A DNA stretch of 48,303 bases. Origin: Pyramidobacter piscolens. Lineage in GTDB: Bacteria; Synergistota; Synergistia; Synergistales; Dethiosulfovibrionaceae. Both the position numbers and the translations under genes were made by a program. Each line of letters begins with the position of its first letter. The first letter of the stretch is position 1. Of this stretch, positions 41,006 through 48,303 are shown piece after piece. The stretch spans positions 1 through 48,303 of the forward strand of contig SFDM01000021.1 in assembly GCA_004558205.1 (NCBI GenBank). Direction: 5' to 3'. A model generated the notes under the pieces. It had not been told where the DNA came from, ran no database searches, and worked only from the letters and a program-made list of their open reading frames with translations.

Positions 41006-42027
41006 CAGGCTTCCTCCTTCCCAAGGGGCTGACGGGTCACGGTTTCCCAGCCCTCCATGCCTTCAAAGAGGTGGCAGGCGATCTGGTGGGACCCCTTCCG
41101 GCAGACGCAGGGCGGTAGGGTTCTGCACTGCTCCGTCGCGTGGGGACAGCGCGGCGAGAAGCTGCACCCCGCCGGCAGATTGGTGGGATCGGGCATCAGT
41201 CCGGGAATCGGCGTCAGGCGCTTCGCCTCGACAGACATGCTCGGAATGGAGCCGAAGAGCCCCACCGTGTAGGGATGATGGCTCTGACCGCAGAAGATAT
41301 CCTCCGCCGTCCCCATCTCTATGACCCCGCCGGCGTACATGACTGCCACGTTGTCGCAGGTCTGGGCGACGATCCCCAGGTCGTGGGTGATCATGATCAT
41401 GCCCGTCTTCAGGCGGTCGCGAAGCTCGCGGATCATGCTGATCACCTGGGCCTGAATGGTCACGTCCAGGGCGGTGGTGGGCTCGTCGGCAATCAGAAGC
41501 TGAGGCTCGCAGGCCAGCGCCATGGCGATGACCACGCGCTGCTTCATGCCGCCGGAGAACTGGTGGGGATACTCCGCCTTGCGCTGCGCCGGGATGCCCA
41601 CCATGTTCAGCACTTCGTCCACGCGCGCCTGGATTTCCGCCTTCGAGCGGTCTTCGGCGCTGTGGAACTCCAAAGCTTCGGCGATCTGCTCGCCCACGGT
41701 CATCACGGGGTTGAGGCTGGTCATGGGATCCTGGAAGATCATGGCGATCTTCTCGCCGCGAATGCTTTCCATCTCCCCCTCCGACACCTTTAAAAGATCC
41801 CGTCCCTCAAAATAAATCTCTCCTGAGGAGATTTTGCCGATGCGCTCGGGAAGCAGCCGCATAATGGAAAGCGCGGTGGTCGTCTTGCCGGCGCCCGTCT
41901 CTCCCACAAGGCCGATGGTCTGCCCTCGGTCGAGGGAAAAGGAAATGTCGTTGACGGCGTGGACCGTTTCCAGATCGGTCACGTACTTGACGGTAAGGTT
42001 CTTCACCTCTAACAATCTTTCAGCCAT
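41005..42027 (-). CDS. Dipeptide/oligopeptide ABC importer ATPase (DppD/OppD-like)
   Basis: A 340-residue ATPase. Walker A GETGAGKTT lies at about 42-50, Walker B is LLIADEPTTALDVTIQAQ near 178-195, the signature is FSGGMKQRVVIAMAL, and the C-terminal region has the CSFSPRCPHATEQC cluster of the OppD/DppD family, which can hold an iron-sulfur cluster. AAGGAGG lies nine bases before the ATG and the DppC gene ends 14 bases upstream. It pairs with the next gene's product to energise uptake. Confidence 0.94.
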
Positions 42028-42041
42028 AGCGCAGCGCCTCC

Positions 42042-42938
42042 TTAACTCTTCAAACGTGGATCAAGAGCATCGCGCAGCCCGTCGCCAAGCACGCTGATGG
42101 CAAAAGCCGTAATACACAGCATTCCGGCGGGGAACAGCGTCATATAGGAGGAGGTGCGCAGGAACTCCTTCGCTTCGGCGATCAGGGTGCCCCATTCTGG
42201 CGTGGGCGGGTTGATTCCCAATCCCAGGAAGCTCAGCGTGGCGATGTTGCGGATCATGTTCGAAACTTCCATGGTGCTCTGCACCACGATAGGCCCGATG
42301 GCGTTCGGAAGGATGTGACGCCGCAGGATACGCCAGGTCGACGTTCCGCCGGCGCGGCAGGCTTCGATGTACTCCTGGTCGGCAATGCCCAGAACCGCCG
42401 AGCGCACCACCCGCACAAAGCCCGGCACAGACGTGAAAGCCATGGCCAAAACCAGGTTCGTCACGCCGGCGCCCATGGCGGCGACCACGGCGAGGGCCAA
42501 AAGGGTGGAAGGAATCGCCGAAATGATGTCCATGGCGCGCATGATCAGGTTATCCAGCCGCCCTCCCACGTAGCCTGTCAGAGCCCCGATAAGGCTGCCC
42601 GCAGTCGTGGCGAGGATGGCGCTCATGAAGCCGATGGACAGGGACATGCGGGCGCCGTAAAGGCAGCGGGCCAGCACGTCGCGCCCATAGCTGTCGGTAC
42701 CGAAGAGGTGGGCCATGGAAGGAGCCCGCAGGCGCAGCTTGGTGTTGAGCTTGATGACCGACCGGTAATCGGCGAATAAAGGCGCCGCGATGGCCAGGAA
42801 GAAGATGACGAGGATGATCGCCAGGCCGACCATGGCCAGCTTGTCCTTACGCAAACGGCGCCAGATCTCTTTAAGCTGACTGGGCTTTTTAAATTCCATG
42901 TGCTCCGCCGGAGTCGCAGGAACGTTCATTTCTGCCAT
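42042..42938 (-). CDS. Dipeptide/oligopeptide ABC importer permease (DppC-like)
   Basis: A 298-residue inner-membrane permease with six hydrophobic helices. The N-terminal OppC domain FKKPSQLKEIWRRLRKDKLA (about 16-35), HLFGTDSYGRDVLARCLYGA (about 77-96) and the EAA loop EACRAGGTSTWRILRRHILP (about 193-212) with the following PNAIGPI are standard for DppC/OppC. AGGAGG precedes the ATG, which lies six bases after the DppB stop. It forms the translocation pore with DppB. Confidence 0.93.
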   Translation of the reverse strand: MAEMNVPATPAEHMEFKKPSQLKEIWRRLRKDKLAMVGLAIILVIFFLAIAAPLFADYRSVIKLNTKLRLRAPSMAHLFGTDSYGRDVLARCLYGARMSLSIGFMSAILATTAGSLIGALTGYVGGRLDNLIMRAMDIISAIPSTLLALAVVAAMGAGVTNLVLAMAFTSVPGFVRVVRSAVLGIADQEYIEACRAGGTSTWRILRRHILPNAIGPIVVQSTMEVSNMIRNIATLSFLGLGINPPTPEWGTLIAEAKEFLRTSSYMTLFPAGMLCITAFAISVLGDGLRDALDPRLKS

Positions 42939-42944
42939 GATTCC

Positions 42945-43883
42945 TTACCTCCTTCCTACATACCGCGCCTTAATGCGGGGATCCACAAAGGCATAGGCGA
43001 TATCCACAGCCAGAATGACCAGCGAGAACATGACCGCAAAGGCGATGATGCCGCCCATAACGGCGGGAACGTCTTTAAACTTGATGCCGTCGGAAATATA
43101 GACTCCGAGCCCAGGCAGGCCGAAAAGGCTTTCTGTGGCGATCGCGCCGCCCAGCAGGGCTCCAAAGCTGGTTCCCGCGACGGTAATAACCGGCATGAGG
43201 GCGTTGCGCATGGCGTGTCCCCAGATGACCTTCCTTCTGGAAGCGCCCTTGGCCTTCGCCGTCCGGACGTAATCCTGCCGGATGGTCTCCAGCATGCTGG
43301 AACGGGTAAAGCGCAGCTGCCGCGAACCGTAGGGCAGCCCCAGGGAAACGCAGGGCAGGATATAGCTGACCCAGCCCGCCTTGACGCCGCTCACCGGCAG
43401 CCAGCCCATCTTGAGGCCAAAGGCCAGCATCAGCAGCATTCCAATGACGAAAGCCGGCATGGAAGCCACAAAAAGGGCGATCCCTGTGGGAATCTTGTCA
43501 TAGAGAGAATACTGTTTTACCGCTGAAAGCACGCCGATGGGGATGCCTATCAAGAGGGAAATCAAGATCGATCCGACGGCAAGCTTGGCCGAGACGGGGA
43601 TGCGTTTGGCGATCTCGCCGAGGATAGGCAGTTTGTTCGAGTAGGACTTGCCCAGATCACCCGTCAGGGCGTTCTTTATATAGGTCACATACCGCACGAG
43701 GAAAGGATCGTTGTAGCCCAGCTCTTCGTTCAGCTGATTGATGGCCTCTTCGGTGGCTCCCGGACCCAGGATGTTCGTCGCAGGATCCCCGGGAATAAAG
43801 TACAGGATCGTGAAGATGATAAACGACACGCCAATGATAATGGGAATCATGGCAATAAGCCGTTTTATGATATATCGATACAT
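42945..43883 (-). CDS. Dipeptide/oligopeptide ABC importer permease (DppB-like)
   Basis: A 312-residue permease with six helices; the start YRYIIKRLIAMIPIIIGVSF is the typical DppB first helix. The EAA loop YVRTAKAKGASRRKVIWGHA (about 206-225) contacts the ATPase. AGGGGG lies nine bases before the ATG. It is the first gene after the family D element and would be co-transcribed with DppC, DppD, DppF and the deacylase. Whether transcription arrives from the binding-protein gene across the 450-base repeat-containing gap is open. Confidence 0.93.
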   Translation of the reverse strand: MYRYIIKRLIAMIPIIIGVSFIIFTILYFIPGDPATNILGPGATEEAINQLNEELGYNDPFLVRYVTYIKNALTGDLGKSYSNKLPILGEIAKRIPVSAKLAVGSILISLLIGIPIGVLSAVKQYSLYDKIPTGIALFVASMPAFVIGMLLMLAFGLKMGWLPVSGVKAGWVSYILPCVSLGLPYGSRQLRFTRSSMLETIRQDYVRTAKAKGASRRKVIWGHAMRNALMPVITVAGTSFGALLGGAIATESLFGLPGLGVYISDGIKFKDVPAVMGGIIAFAVMFSLVILAVDIAYAFVDPRIKARYVGRR

Positions 43884-43980
43884 ACAGCACTACCCCCTGA
43901 GAAGGATAATTCCAGTAAAAACGGGGCGACTCAGTATTTTCTCTGTTCGCCCCGACACTGTTTTATTGATGCGTACAGCA

Positions 43981-44201
43981 ATTCGTGACCTACTCCCGCC
44001 GCTGACTGCCTGAAGGCGGCAGAAGCGAGGGCTTCTCGTTCGAGGTACATTGATACATACCAGCATTCACGAGCTATCCCCCCGGGCCCCAGGGTTGTGG
44101 ATCTTGATCAGGCAGAAAGGAGTCCTTTCCCTTCTTCCCGAATGCGGCGATTCATCCCGCCGCCTTAGAGGCCGGGGAATTCTCGCCACAAAAGGTTAAA
44201 A
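43981..44201 (+). repeat. Family D element (IS200/IS605-end-like), copy 2
   Basis: Identical order of motifs to copy 1 (GTGACCTACTCCCGCCGC, AGAAGCGAGGGCTTCTCG, TTGATACATACCAGC, CACGAGCTATCCCCCCGGGC, AATTCTCGCCACAAAAGGTT) with an extra 55 bases after the CCCAGGG segment and one base lost from the last hairpin. It separates the binding-protein gene from the permease genes. Nothing else is recognised in 43884-43980. Confidence 0.7.
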
Positions 44202-44259
44202 AATGCCCACAGGCGCGTTTTTGTATATCCACCGGCATTCCTCAAGAACCTTTGCAATC

Positions 44260-44292
44260 TGCCGGAGAGAGCGCGAAATCGTCTCTCCGGCA
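44260..44292. terminator. Hairpin after the binding-protein gene
   Basis: TGCCGGAGAGA and TCTCTCCGGCA form a perfect 11-bp stem 45 bases past the binding-protein stop. The U-tract is on the plus-strand side (CAAGTTTTT), so on the minus strand it looks more like an mRNA-stabilising or attenuating hairpin than a full terminator. Confidence 0.55.
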
Positions 44293-44337
44293 CAAGTTTT
44301 TCAGTATAACAAAATTACTTTCTATATTCTCTCAGAA

Positions 44338-45867
44338 TTAGTTCCAGCTCCACTCATAGATGCTGGGGAAGTTGGAATAATTCTTGGGGATGTTCAGAGC
44401 CTTCGTCCAAACGTAAGGCTGCACCTTGTGGAATATGGGGATGTAGACGGCGCCCTTCGCCACGTAGGAGTCCACCTCAGCGTAGACCTTGGAACGTTCC
44501 GCGGGATCGTTCAGCGCGGCGCCCTTGTCAAGCATGCTGTCGATGTACTTGGAGTCAAACTCCGTACCGGCGTTGAACTTGATGAAAGAGGTTCCGGCCG
44601 AATTCGAGTGATACCACTCGCGGATAGCGTCATAGTCGCCTCTGCAGGTGCCTCCCGAGGTGCCCATGAAATGGCGGTTCTGGCGCATCACGTCCATATT
44701 GGTGGCCGACTGCATGGGGGTCACGTTGACTTCAAGGCCGATATCGGCCAGGTTCTGCTGGATGACCACGGCCATCTTCTGGAAGTAGCCGCCGGAAGAG
44801 CACTGGATCGCGCCGCTCAATTTGCCGCCGTCAGGCATGGAGGATTTCTTCAGGTATTCCTTCGCCAGTTCGGGATTGTACTCGTAATAGACGTCGTGAG
44901 CGGGAGCGGCGATGTTCGTCTCAGGGTTGTACATGTACTTGGCAATCTTGGCCAAGCCGGAGTAGCAGACGTCGTTGCACTCGTCCTTGTTGATGGCGTA
45001 GGCGATGGCCTTGCGCAGGTTAATGTCCTTCAGCTCGCCGTTGGTGTAGTTGATGATGAAATAGGACTGATGGTTCGCAGGCACCAGTTCAGTATGATAA
45101 TCGGGGTTCGCCGTCAGTCCGTCCCAGTTGGCGATGGGGGCGATGTACCAGTCAAGCTCGCCCGACTCAAAGGCGATCAGACCCGCGGAAGCTTCGATAA
45201 TAGGCTTATAGGAGATCTTCTTGATCGGGGCTTCGCCGCGGTAATAGTTGGGGTCGGCAGTCAGCTCCCAGTAGCTGTCGAGGCCGTCGAGGCGGCTCAT
45301 CATATAGGGGCCGCAGCAGGCTTTATGGATCTGGGTGCCAAACTTCTCGCCCTGTTCTTTGAATTCACGCTCGGACAGCATGAAACAGTGAGTGTTCAAA
45401 GTCGCGAAGATGCCGGCGTTGGGAGCCGTGAGAGTCATCACGAAAGTCCTGTCGTCGGGGGCCTCAACCTTGGCAATGGAGGTGTAGAAGCTGCTCATGC
45501 GGGGGTTTTTGCTCGCATATTCAAAAGAGAAAACGCAGTCGCTGGCCTTCACCGTGTCGCCGTTATGGAACTTTGCCTTGGGGTTCAGATGGAATGTGTA
45601 AACCTTGCCGTCGGCGCTGATATCCCAGGACTCGGCGATACGGGGTTCCACCTTCATGTTGCCCTCGTTGACGGCCCAGAGGCCGTCGGCCATTTGAAGT
45701 AGAACCATGTTGTCCTGAAGGTTACTGCTGTTCATGGGGTTAGTGGTGGTCAGAGGAGCGAGAATACTGAGGTTCAGCATCCTATCCTTATTCGCCTCCG
45801 CAAAAGCCGCTAAAGCAGCCAGGCTCAAAGCAAGCGCGAGCGCGAGAACCTTAATACACTTTTTCAT
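44338..45867 (-). CDS. Dipeptide/oligopeptide ABC importer binding protein (family 5, DppA-like)
   Basis: A 509-residue exported solute-binding protein. Residues 1-23 are a signal peptide (MKKCIKVLALALALSLAALA) with cleavage near AFAEA; a family-5 SBP follows, with VEPRIAESWDISADGKVYTF (about 73-92), LNPKAKFHNGDTVKASDCVF (about 95-114) and LRKAIAYAINKDE (about 285-297) as its landmarks. No lipobox cysteine is present after the signal except C4 inside it, so the protein is probably periplasmic. Ribosome site AAGGAG lies 11 bases before the ATG. The gene has its own consensus promoter and a leader of about 160 bases with two perfect stems. Confidence 0.93.
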   Translation of the reverse strand: MKKCIKVLALALALSLAALAAFAEANKDRMLNLSILAPLTTTNPMNSSNLQDNMVLLQMADGLWAVNEGNMKVEPRIAESWDISADGKVYTFHLNPKAKFHNGDTVKASDCVFSFEYASKNPRMSSFYTSIAKVEAPDDRTFVMTLTAPNAGIFATLNTHCFMLSEREFKEQGEKFGTQIHKACCGPYMMSRLDGLDSYWELTADPNYYRGEAPIKKISYKPIIEASAGLIAFESGELDWYIAPIANWDGLTANPDYHTELVPANHQSYFIINYTNGELKDINLRKAIAYAINKDECNDVCYSGLAKIAKYMYNPETNIAAPAHDVYYEYNPELAKEYLKKSSMPDGGKLSGAIQCSSGGYFQKMAVVIQQNLADIGLEVNVTPMQSATNMDVMRQNRHFMGTSGGTCRGDYDAIREWYHSNSAGTSFIKFNAGTEFDSKYIDSMLDKGAALNDPAERSKVYAEVDSYVAKGAVYIPIFHKVQPYVWTKALNIPKNYSNFPSIYEWSWN

Positions 45868-46030
45868 TTCGCTTCATTCTCCTTCGTAAATTCACAATGT
45901 TCCCAACGGCAGCGGGCAAGCGCGCCTTGCGCCATACAGGCCGGCTGCCGTTGATCCAACGCCCCAGCCTGCACAGAAACAGCAAACTTTGCCCGTGCAG
46001 GCTCTCCTTGTACCTCCGCTGTAAATTACA
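45868..46030 (-). promoter_or_regulatory. Structured 5' leader of the binding-protein gene
   Basis: Between promoter and start codon two perfect stems form: AGCCTGCAC / GTGCAGGCT (45966-45974 with 45995-46003) and CAACGGCAGC / GCTGCCGTTG (45904-45913 with 45944-45953). Neither matches a riboswitch I know. They could stabilise the transcript or bind a ligand. Confidence 0.5.
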
Positions 46031-46036
46031 GACTAA

Positions 46037-46065
46037 ATTATAAAACATTTCAAACAACATGTCCA
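46037..46065 (-). promoter_or_regulatory. Promoter of the peptide-importer operon
   Basis: On the minus strand TGGACA (46065-46060), a 17-base spacer and TATAAT (46042-46037) form a strong sigma-70 promoter about 170 bases before the binding-protein ATG. Confidence 0.75.
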
Positions 46066-46154
46066 GTAGAGCGGCAGCAAAGTGTTGTTAGTCAGTGATA
46101 AAGCCGCCGCATGCCCGATCAGCGATAAAGCAGTACAGGATCGCCGGCAAAAAA

Positions 46155-46196
46155 GAGAACCCCTCAGGAAGGTCATCTCCTTCCTGAGGGGTTCTC
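46155..46196 (-). terminator. Terminator of the amide hydrolase gene
   Basis: A perfect 18-bp stem (GAGAACCCCTCAGGAAGG and its complement, six-base loop) is followed on the minus strand by TTTTTT. A tract of eight A lies on the other side. Confidence 0.92.
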
Positions 46197-46235
46197 AAAA
46201 AAAACGCGGGCTGGGTTTTCTACCAATTTACATTT

Positions 46236-46349
46236 ATACTAATTGCCCATTGAAATGATGAATACCTGAAACACAGTATCTTGCGTTGAAATCCTTTGAC
46301 TTTGACCTTCAGTCCGACATGAAGCATGTTGAAATGCGAATCGGTATTA
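46236..46349. repeat. Family A element, deletion derivative
   Basis: It keeps the ends (ATACTAATTGCCCATTGAAA on the left, GAAGCATGTTGAAATGCGAA and TCGGTATTA on the right) and an inner right-arm piece TTGCGTTGAAATCCTTTGAC, but the centre and inner left arm are lost. It ends 15 bases before the stop of the amide hydrolase gene. Confidence 0.65.
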
Positions 46350-46363
46350 GATGCTCATCAGTA

Positions 46364-47470
46364 TTACTTCGCCGTGACCCTGTTCGAAGCCAGATCGTAA
46401 CAGATTACATCCTGCCAGTTGCGACGAATCACCGCCTGCGCGGTCAGGTTCTTATTGTCATATACAATAGACCACTGGGTGTTGCTGGTCAGGTCATTCT
46501 CTTTGGGAAGCTGCGCGGCGGCCCGCAGCGCTTCCCAGGCGATATCAACGCTGTAGCTGCCGCTATTCGCCCTCAGCACGGCCTCAATTTTGTCGCAGCG
46601 CTCCCGCCCGTGACCGTAGATGCCGTTCTTCTGATTGGGCAGCACCCGGTCGCTGTAGAGCGCGTAAAAATTGGTGATGGCGCTTCTGGGCGTGGCAGCC
46701 AGCTTCCGAGTGTCGCTGTGGCAGTCATATTCAACGACACGGGCATCGCCGGAAGCGTCGGCAATGTAAAAGTGATAGTCCCGCCCGCTGGTGGCAAACA
46801 TGTCGTAGCTCTCCAGCAGCTCTATCGCTTCCTCAGTGCTGGCAGCTCTGTCCAGCACCAGGCGTATAGCCAGCGTTGTGGGGATCACAGGTTTGCCCGT
46901 CCGCTGGAAGGTAGGCGCGCTGTCCAGCGTCAGCACGGCGATGGACACCCCCTTCTCGTTCATGCCGTCAAGGCACACAAAGGGAGCCGCCAGCGCGGCC
47001 AGCTTTTTGCCTACGCTCTCCAGCTTGTTGGCGGACAGGTTGTCAAGCGCGGCAAATCCCACAGACTTGTAACCGTCCTTCGGTGCGCAATATACCATCA
47101 TGGCCGAAGTGTTATTCCTAAAATCGTAGTTGCGCCCCATGAGGACGCTGCCTGTCCCGTCCTTTTCAGAGAAGGCGCTGCACCCAAATTCGGGCACGCT
47201 GATCCGCACCGGAAGGAAAGGCAGCGCCTCGGCCAGGATGGCGGCAAACGCGCTTTGGTTGTCCTTAATGCCGTAGTTGACGACGTTGTCCAGGCTGTAA
47301 TCGTACTTCACGTCCATTCGGAAGAGGTTGTAACCGTCTGAGTAGTCGGTCAGCCTTTCAATGCTGTTCATGGTACGTATACGAGTAGAATATACGCCGA
47401 TAAACGAAGCCACAGCCAGCACGGTGAGGGCCGCAAGAGCCAGTAAAACTTTTTTCGTCACATTTTTCAT
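46364..47470 (-). CDS. Linear amide C-N hydrolase (choloylglycine hydrolase/penicillin V acylase-like Ntn enzyme)
   Basis: A 368-residue membrane-anchored or exported Ntn hydrolase. An N-terminal hydrophobic segment (residues 7-27: KVLLALAALTVLAVASFIG) acts as signal or anchor. The catalytic nucleophile is C97 in PEFGCSAFSEKDG, followed by GSVLMGRNYDFRNN, the choloylglycine hydrolase/penicillin acylase signature with the conserved arginine and aspartate. In bile salt hydrolases the cysteine becomes N-terminal after removal of one methionine; here it is 96 residues in, so internal self-cleavage or an atypical mechanism would be needed. AGGAGG lies seven bases before the ATG. Near a deacylase and peptide importer, it may release acyl groups from N-acyl amino acids outside the cell. 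Bile-salt activity cannot be claimed. Confidence 0.82.
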   Translation of the reverse strand: MKNVTKKVLLALAALTVLAVASFIGVYSTRIRTMNSIERLTDYSDGYNLFRMDVKYDYSLDNVVNYGIKDNQSAFAAILAEALPFLPVRISVPEFGCSAFSEKDGTGSVLMGRNYDFRNNTSAMMVYCAPKDGYKSVGFAALDNLSANKLESVGKKLAALAAPFVCLDGMNEKGVSIAVLTLDSAPTFQRTGKPVIPTTLAIRLVLDRAASTEEAIELLESYDMFATSGRDYHFYIADASGDARVVEYDCHSDTRKLAATPRSAITNFYALYSDRVLPNQKNGIYGHGRERCDKIEAVLRANSGSYSVDIAWEALRAAAQLPKENDLTSNTQWSIVYDNKNLTAQAVIRRNWQDVICYDLASNRVTAK

Positions 47471-47585
47471 TACATTTCCTCCTCAATCTATCAAGGTTAT
47501 TTTGTTGACACGCAGCCATGCAAAAAAACAGACCGGTAGAAAAGCGTTCCCCGCCTGCCATCCTCTTCTTTTCGATTCATACCCT

Positions 47586-47742
47586 TTCGCAGCTAAACAG
47601 TTTCATTGGAGACCGGGGCCGACCCGGGGGGCATCCAGCCGATAAAGACTCTATCTCGGCCTTCGGCCTGCCCATGCTCGCTTGGTGGCCCCCCAGGCCG
47701 TCCCCTCCGTCCTCTTTTGCGTTCTTATCGCAAAATAGTATC
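47586..47742 (-). repeat. Family C element, copy C4
   Basis: On the minus strand it begins GATACTATTTTGCGATAAGA and contains CCAAGCGAGCATGGGCAGGC followed by CGAAGGCCGAGATAG. The outer stem GGCCTGGGGGGCC is present but rearranged relative to copies C2 and C5. The 830-base gap 47471-48303 contains no recognised gene. Confidence 0.75.
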
Positions 47743-47772
47743 AAATCGAAACAAAGCCTCAATATACAAATG

Positions 47773-47802
47773 GGGGCAGCGGCATTGAAACGCCGCTGCC
47801 CC
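47773..47802. other. Perfect 11-bp hairpin of unknown use
   Basis: GGGGCAGCGGC-ATTGAAAC-GCCGCTGCCCC has no U-tract on either strand and no neighbouring gene end. From 47803 to 48040 I see no coding sequence or recognisable RNA; a short open frame there has no ribosome site. Confidence 0.45.
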
Positions 47803-48040
47803 AACCATGAGAATTGCTCTTCTGCCGCAAAGCTTGTCATCGCCGCAGGACCAGGGGCTCACGCTCCGCCCCTCCGCGACTCTACCACTGTAGTTCGTTC
47901 ATGTCTCGATGATGGGGAACATACACGGTTAAATTTTATCACAGCTTGTGATGAGTGGCATTCAGCAAATTAAAATTCATAGATGAAAAATAAAATTAAA
48001 GAATAGGAAGAAATGCCTTAGGGCCCTCTTTCCAGCTCCT

Positions 48041-48207
48041 AATACTACTTTGCAATAAAAACGCAAAATGAGCACTGAGGGGACGACCCGAAGGGTATCC
48101 ATCAAGCGAGTATAGGCAGGCCGAAGAGGCCGAGATAGTCTTTAGCGACTGGATACCCCTCGGGCCCCCGGTCTCTAATTTAGCCGTCTTATTGCTAAAT
48201 AGTATAA
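48041..48207 (+). repeat. Family C element, copy C5 (clearest ends)
   Basis: Terminal inverted repeats AATACTACTTTGCAATAA and TTATTGCTAAATAGTATA enclose CCCGAAGGGTATCCA paired with TGGATACCCCTCGGG, and within them the core TCAAGCGAGTATAGGCA, a GGCCGAAGAGGCC hairpin and GAGATAGTCTTTAGCGAC. No transposase or gene is encoded. DNA from 48208 to the window end shows nothing recognisable. Confidence 0.8.
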
Positions 48208-48303
48208 GGCAGAATAACTGTGTTGAAAAACTGCCTCGCACCAAATTGCGGGACAGTCTGCACAGAGAGATTTCGCAGTCCTGACTGGATTAAAAAAACG
48301 AAA

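Noticed and set aside
45868..46030. Glycine or lysine riboswitch in the peptide-importer leader
   Set aside because: The stems lack the conserved core sequences of those classes; only two unrelated hairpins are visible.
47518..48244. Small open frames inside family C copies C4 and C5
   Set aside because: Similar peptides recur only because the repeat recurs; they have no ribosome sites and frames are not kept between copies.

Overview
The window is a dense, GC-rich bacterial chromosome segment with about 34 protein genes on both strands and no recognisable rRNA or tRNA. The gene content points to an anaerobic fermenter of amino acids and small organic molecules: a selenoprotein glycine/sarcosine/betaine-type reductase, peptide and sugar-type ABC importers, three secondary carboxylate/solute symporters and an N-acyl-D-amino-acid deacylase. 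The style fits Synergistota (Pyramidobacter/Cloacibacillus-like), but that placement is inference without a marker gene. Two perfect 16-bp parS palindromes near 29.4-29.7 kb suggest the segment lies in the origin-proximal part of a chromosome.

Layout. 0.2-8.6 kb (minus strand): a ribose/galactoside-type ABC importer (binding protein, ATPase, two permeases) whose genes run by ATGA overlaps into a fumarate-reductase-like flavoprotein and an Old Yellow Enzyme homologue. 9.4-12.9 kb: a zinc alcohol dehydrogenase divergent from a GntR/FCD regulator that is followed by an Lsa-like ABC-F protein. 13.3-18.4 kb: a LysR regulator divergent from an IlvD/Edd-type dehydratase, a GntP-family permease and a DUF6282-type hydrolase. 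18.7-20.1 kb: a HipBA toxin-antitoxin pair. 20.5-26.0 kb: a TetR regulator divergent from a four-gene operon encoding a GrdE-like proprotein, a GrdB-like selenoprotein read through an in-frame UGA, a 49-residue membrane protein and a sodium:solute symporter. 26.1-29.0 kb: a KDPG/KHG aldolase fused to a VOC domain, a second sodium:solute symporter, and an Hpt protein. 29.4-29.8 kb: parS pair. 29.8-34.3 kb: oligoendopeptidase F and two exported proteins of unknown function. 34.7-37.9 kb: nitroreductase, PhzF-like protein, MATE exporter. 38.4-47.5 kb: deacylase plus dipeptide ABC importer with a structured leader, and a linear-amide Ntn hydrolase.

The most unusual architecture is in the intergenic DNA. 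At least four families of short palindromic elements recur: family A (about 280 bp, long inverted repeats), family B (about 145 bp, one long hairpin whose stem changes on both sides together), family C (about 165 bp, 16-bp terminal inverted repeats and a conserved core) and family D (165-220 bp, IS200/IS605-end-like). They sit at gene ends, supply the last codons of at least two proteins, flank one binding-protein gene in inverted orientation, and separate the binding-protein gene from the remaining genes in both ABC operons.
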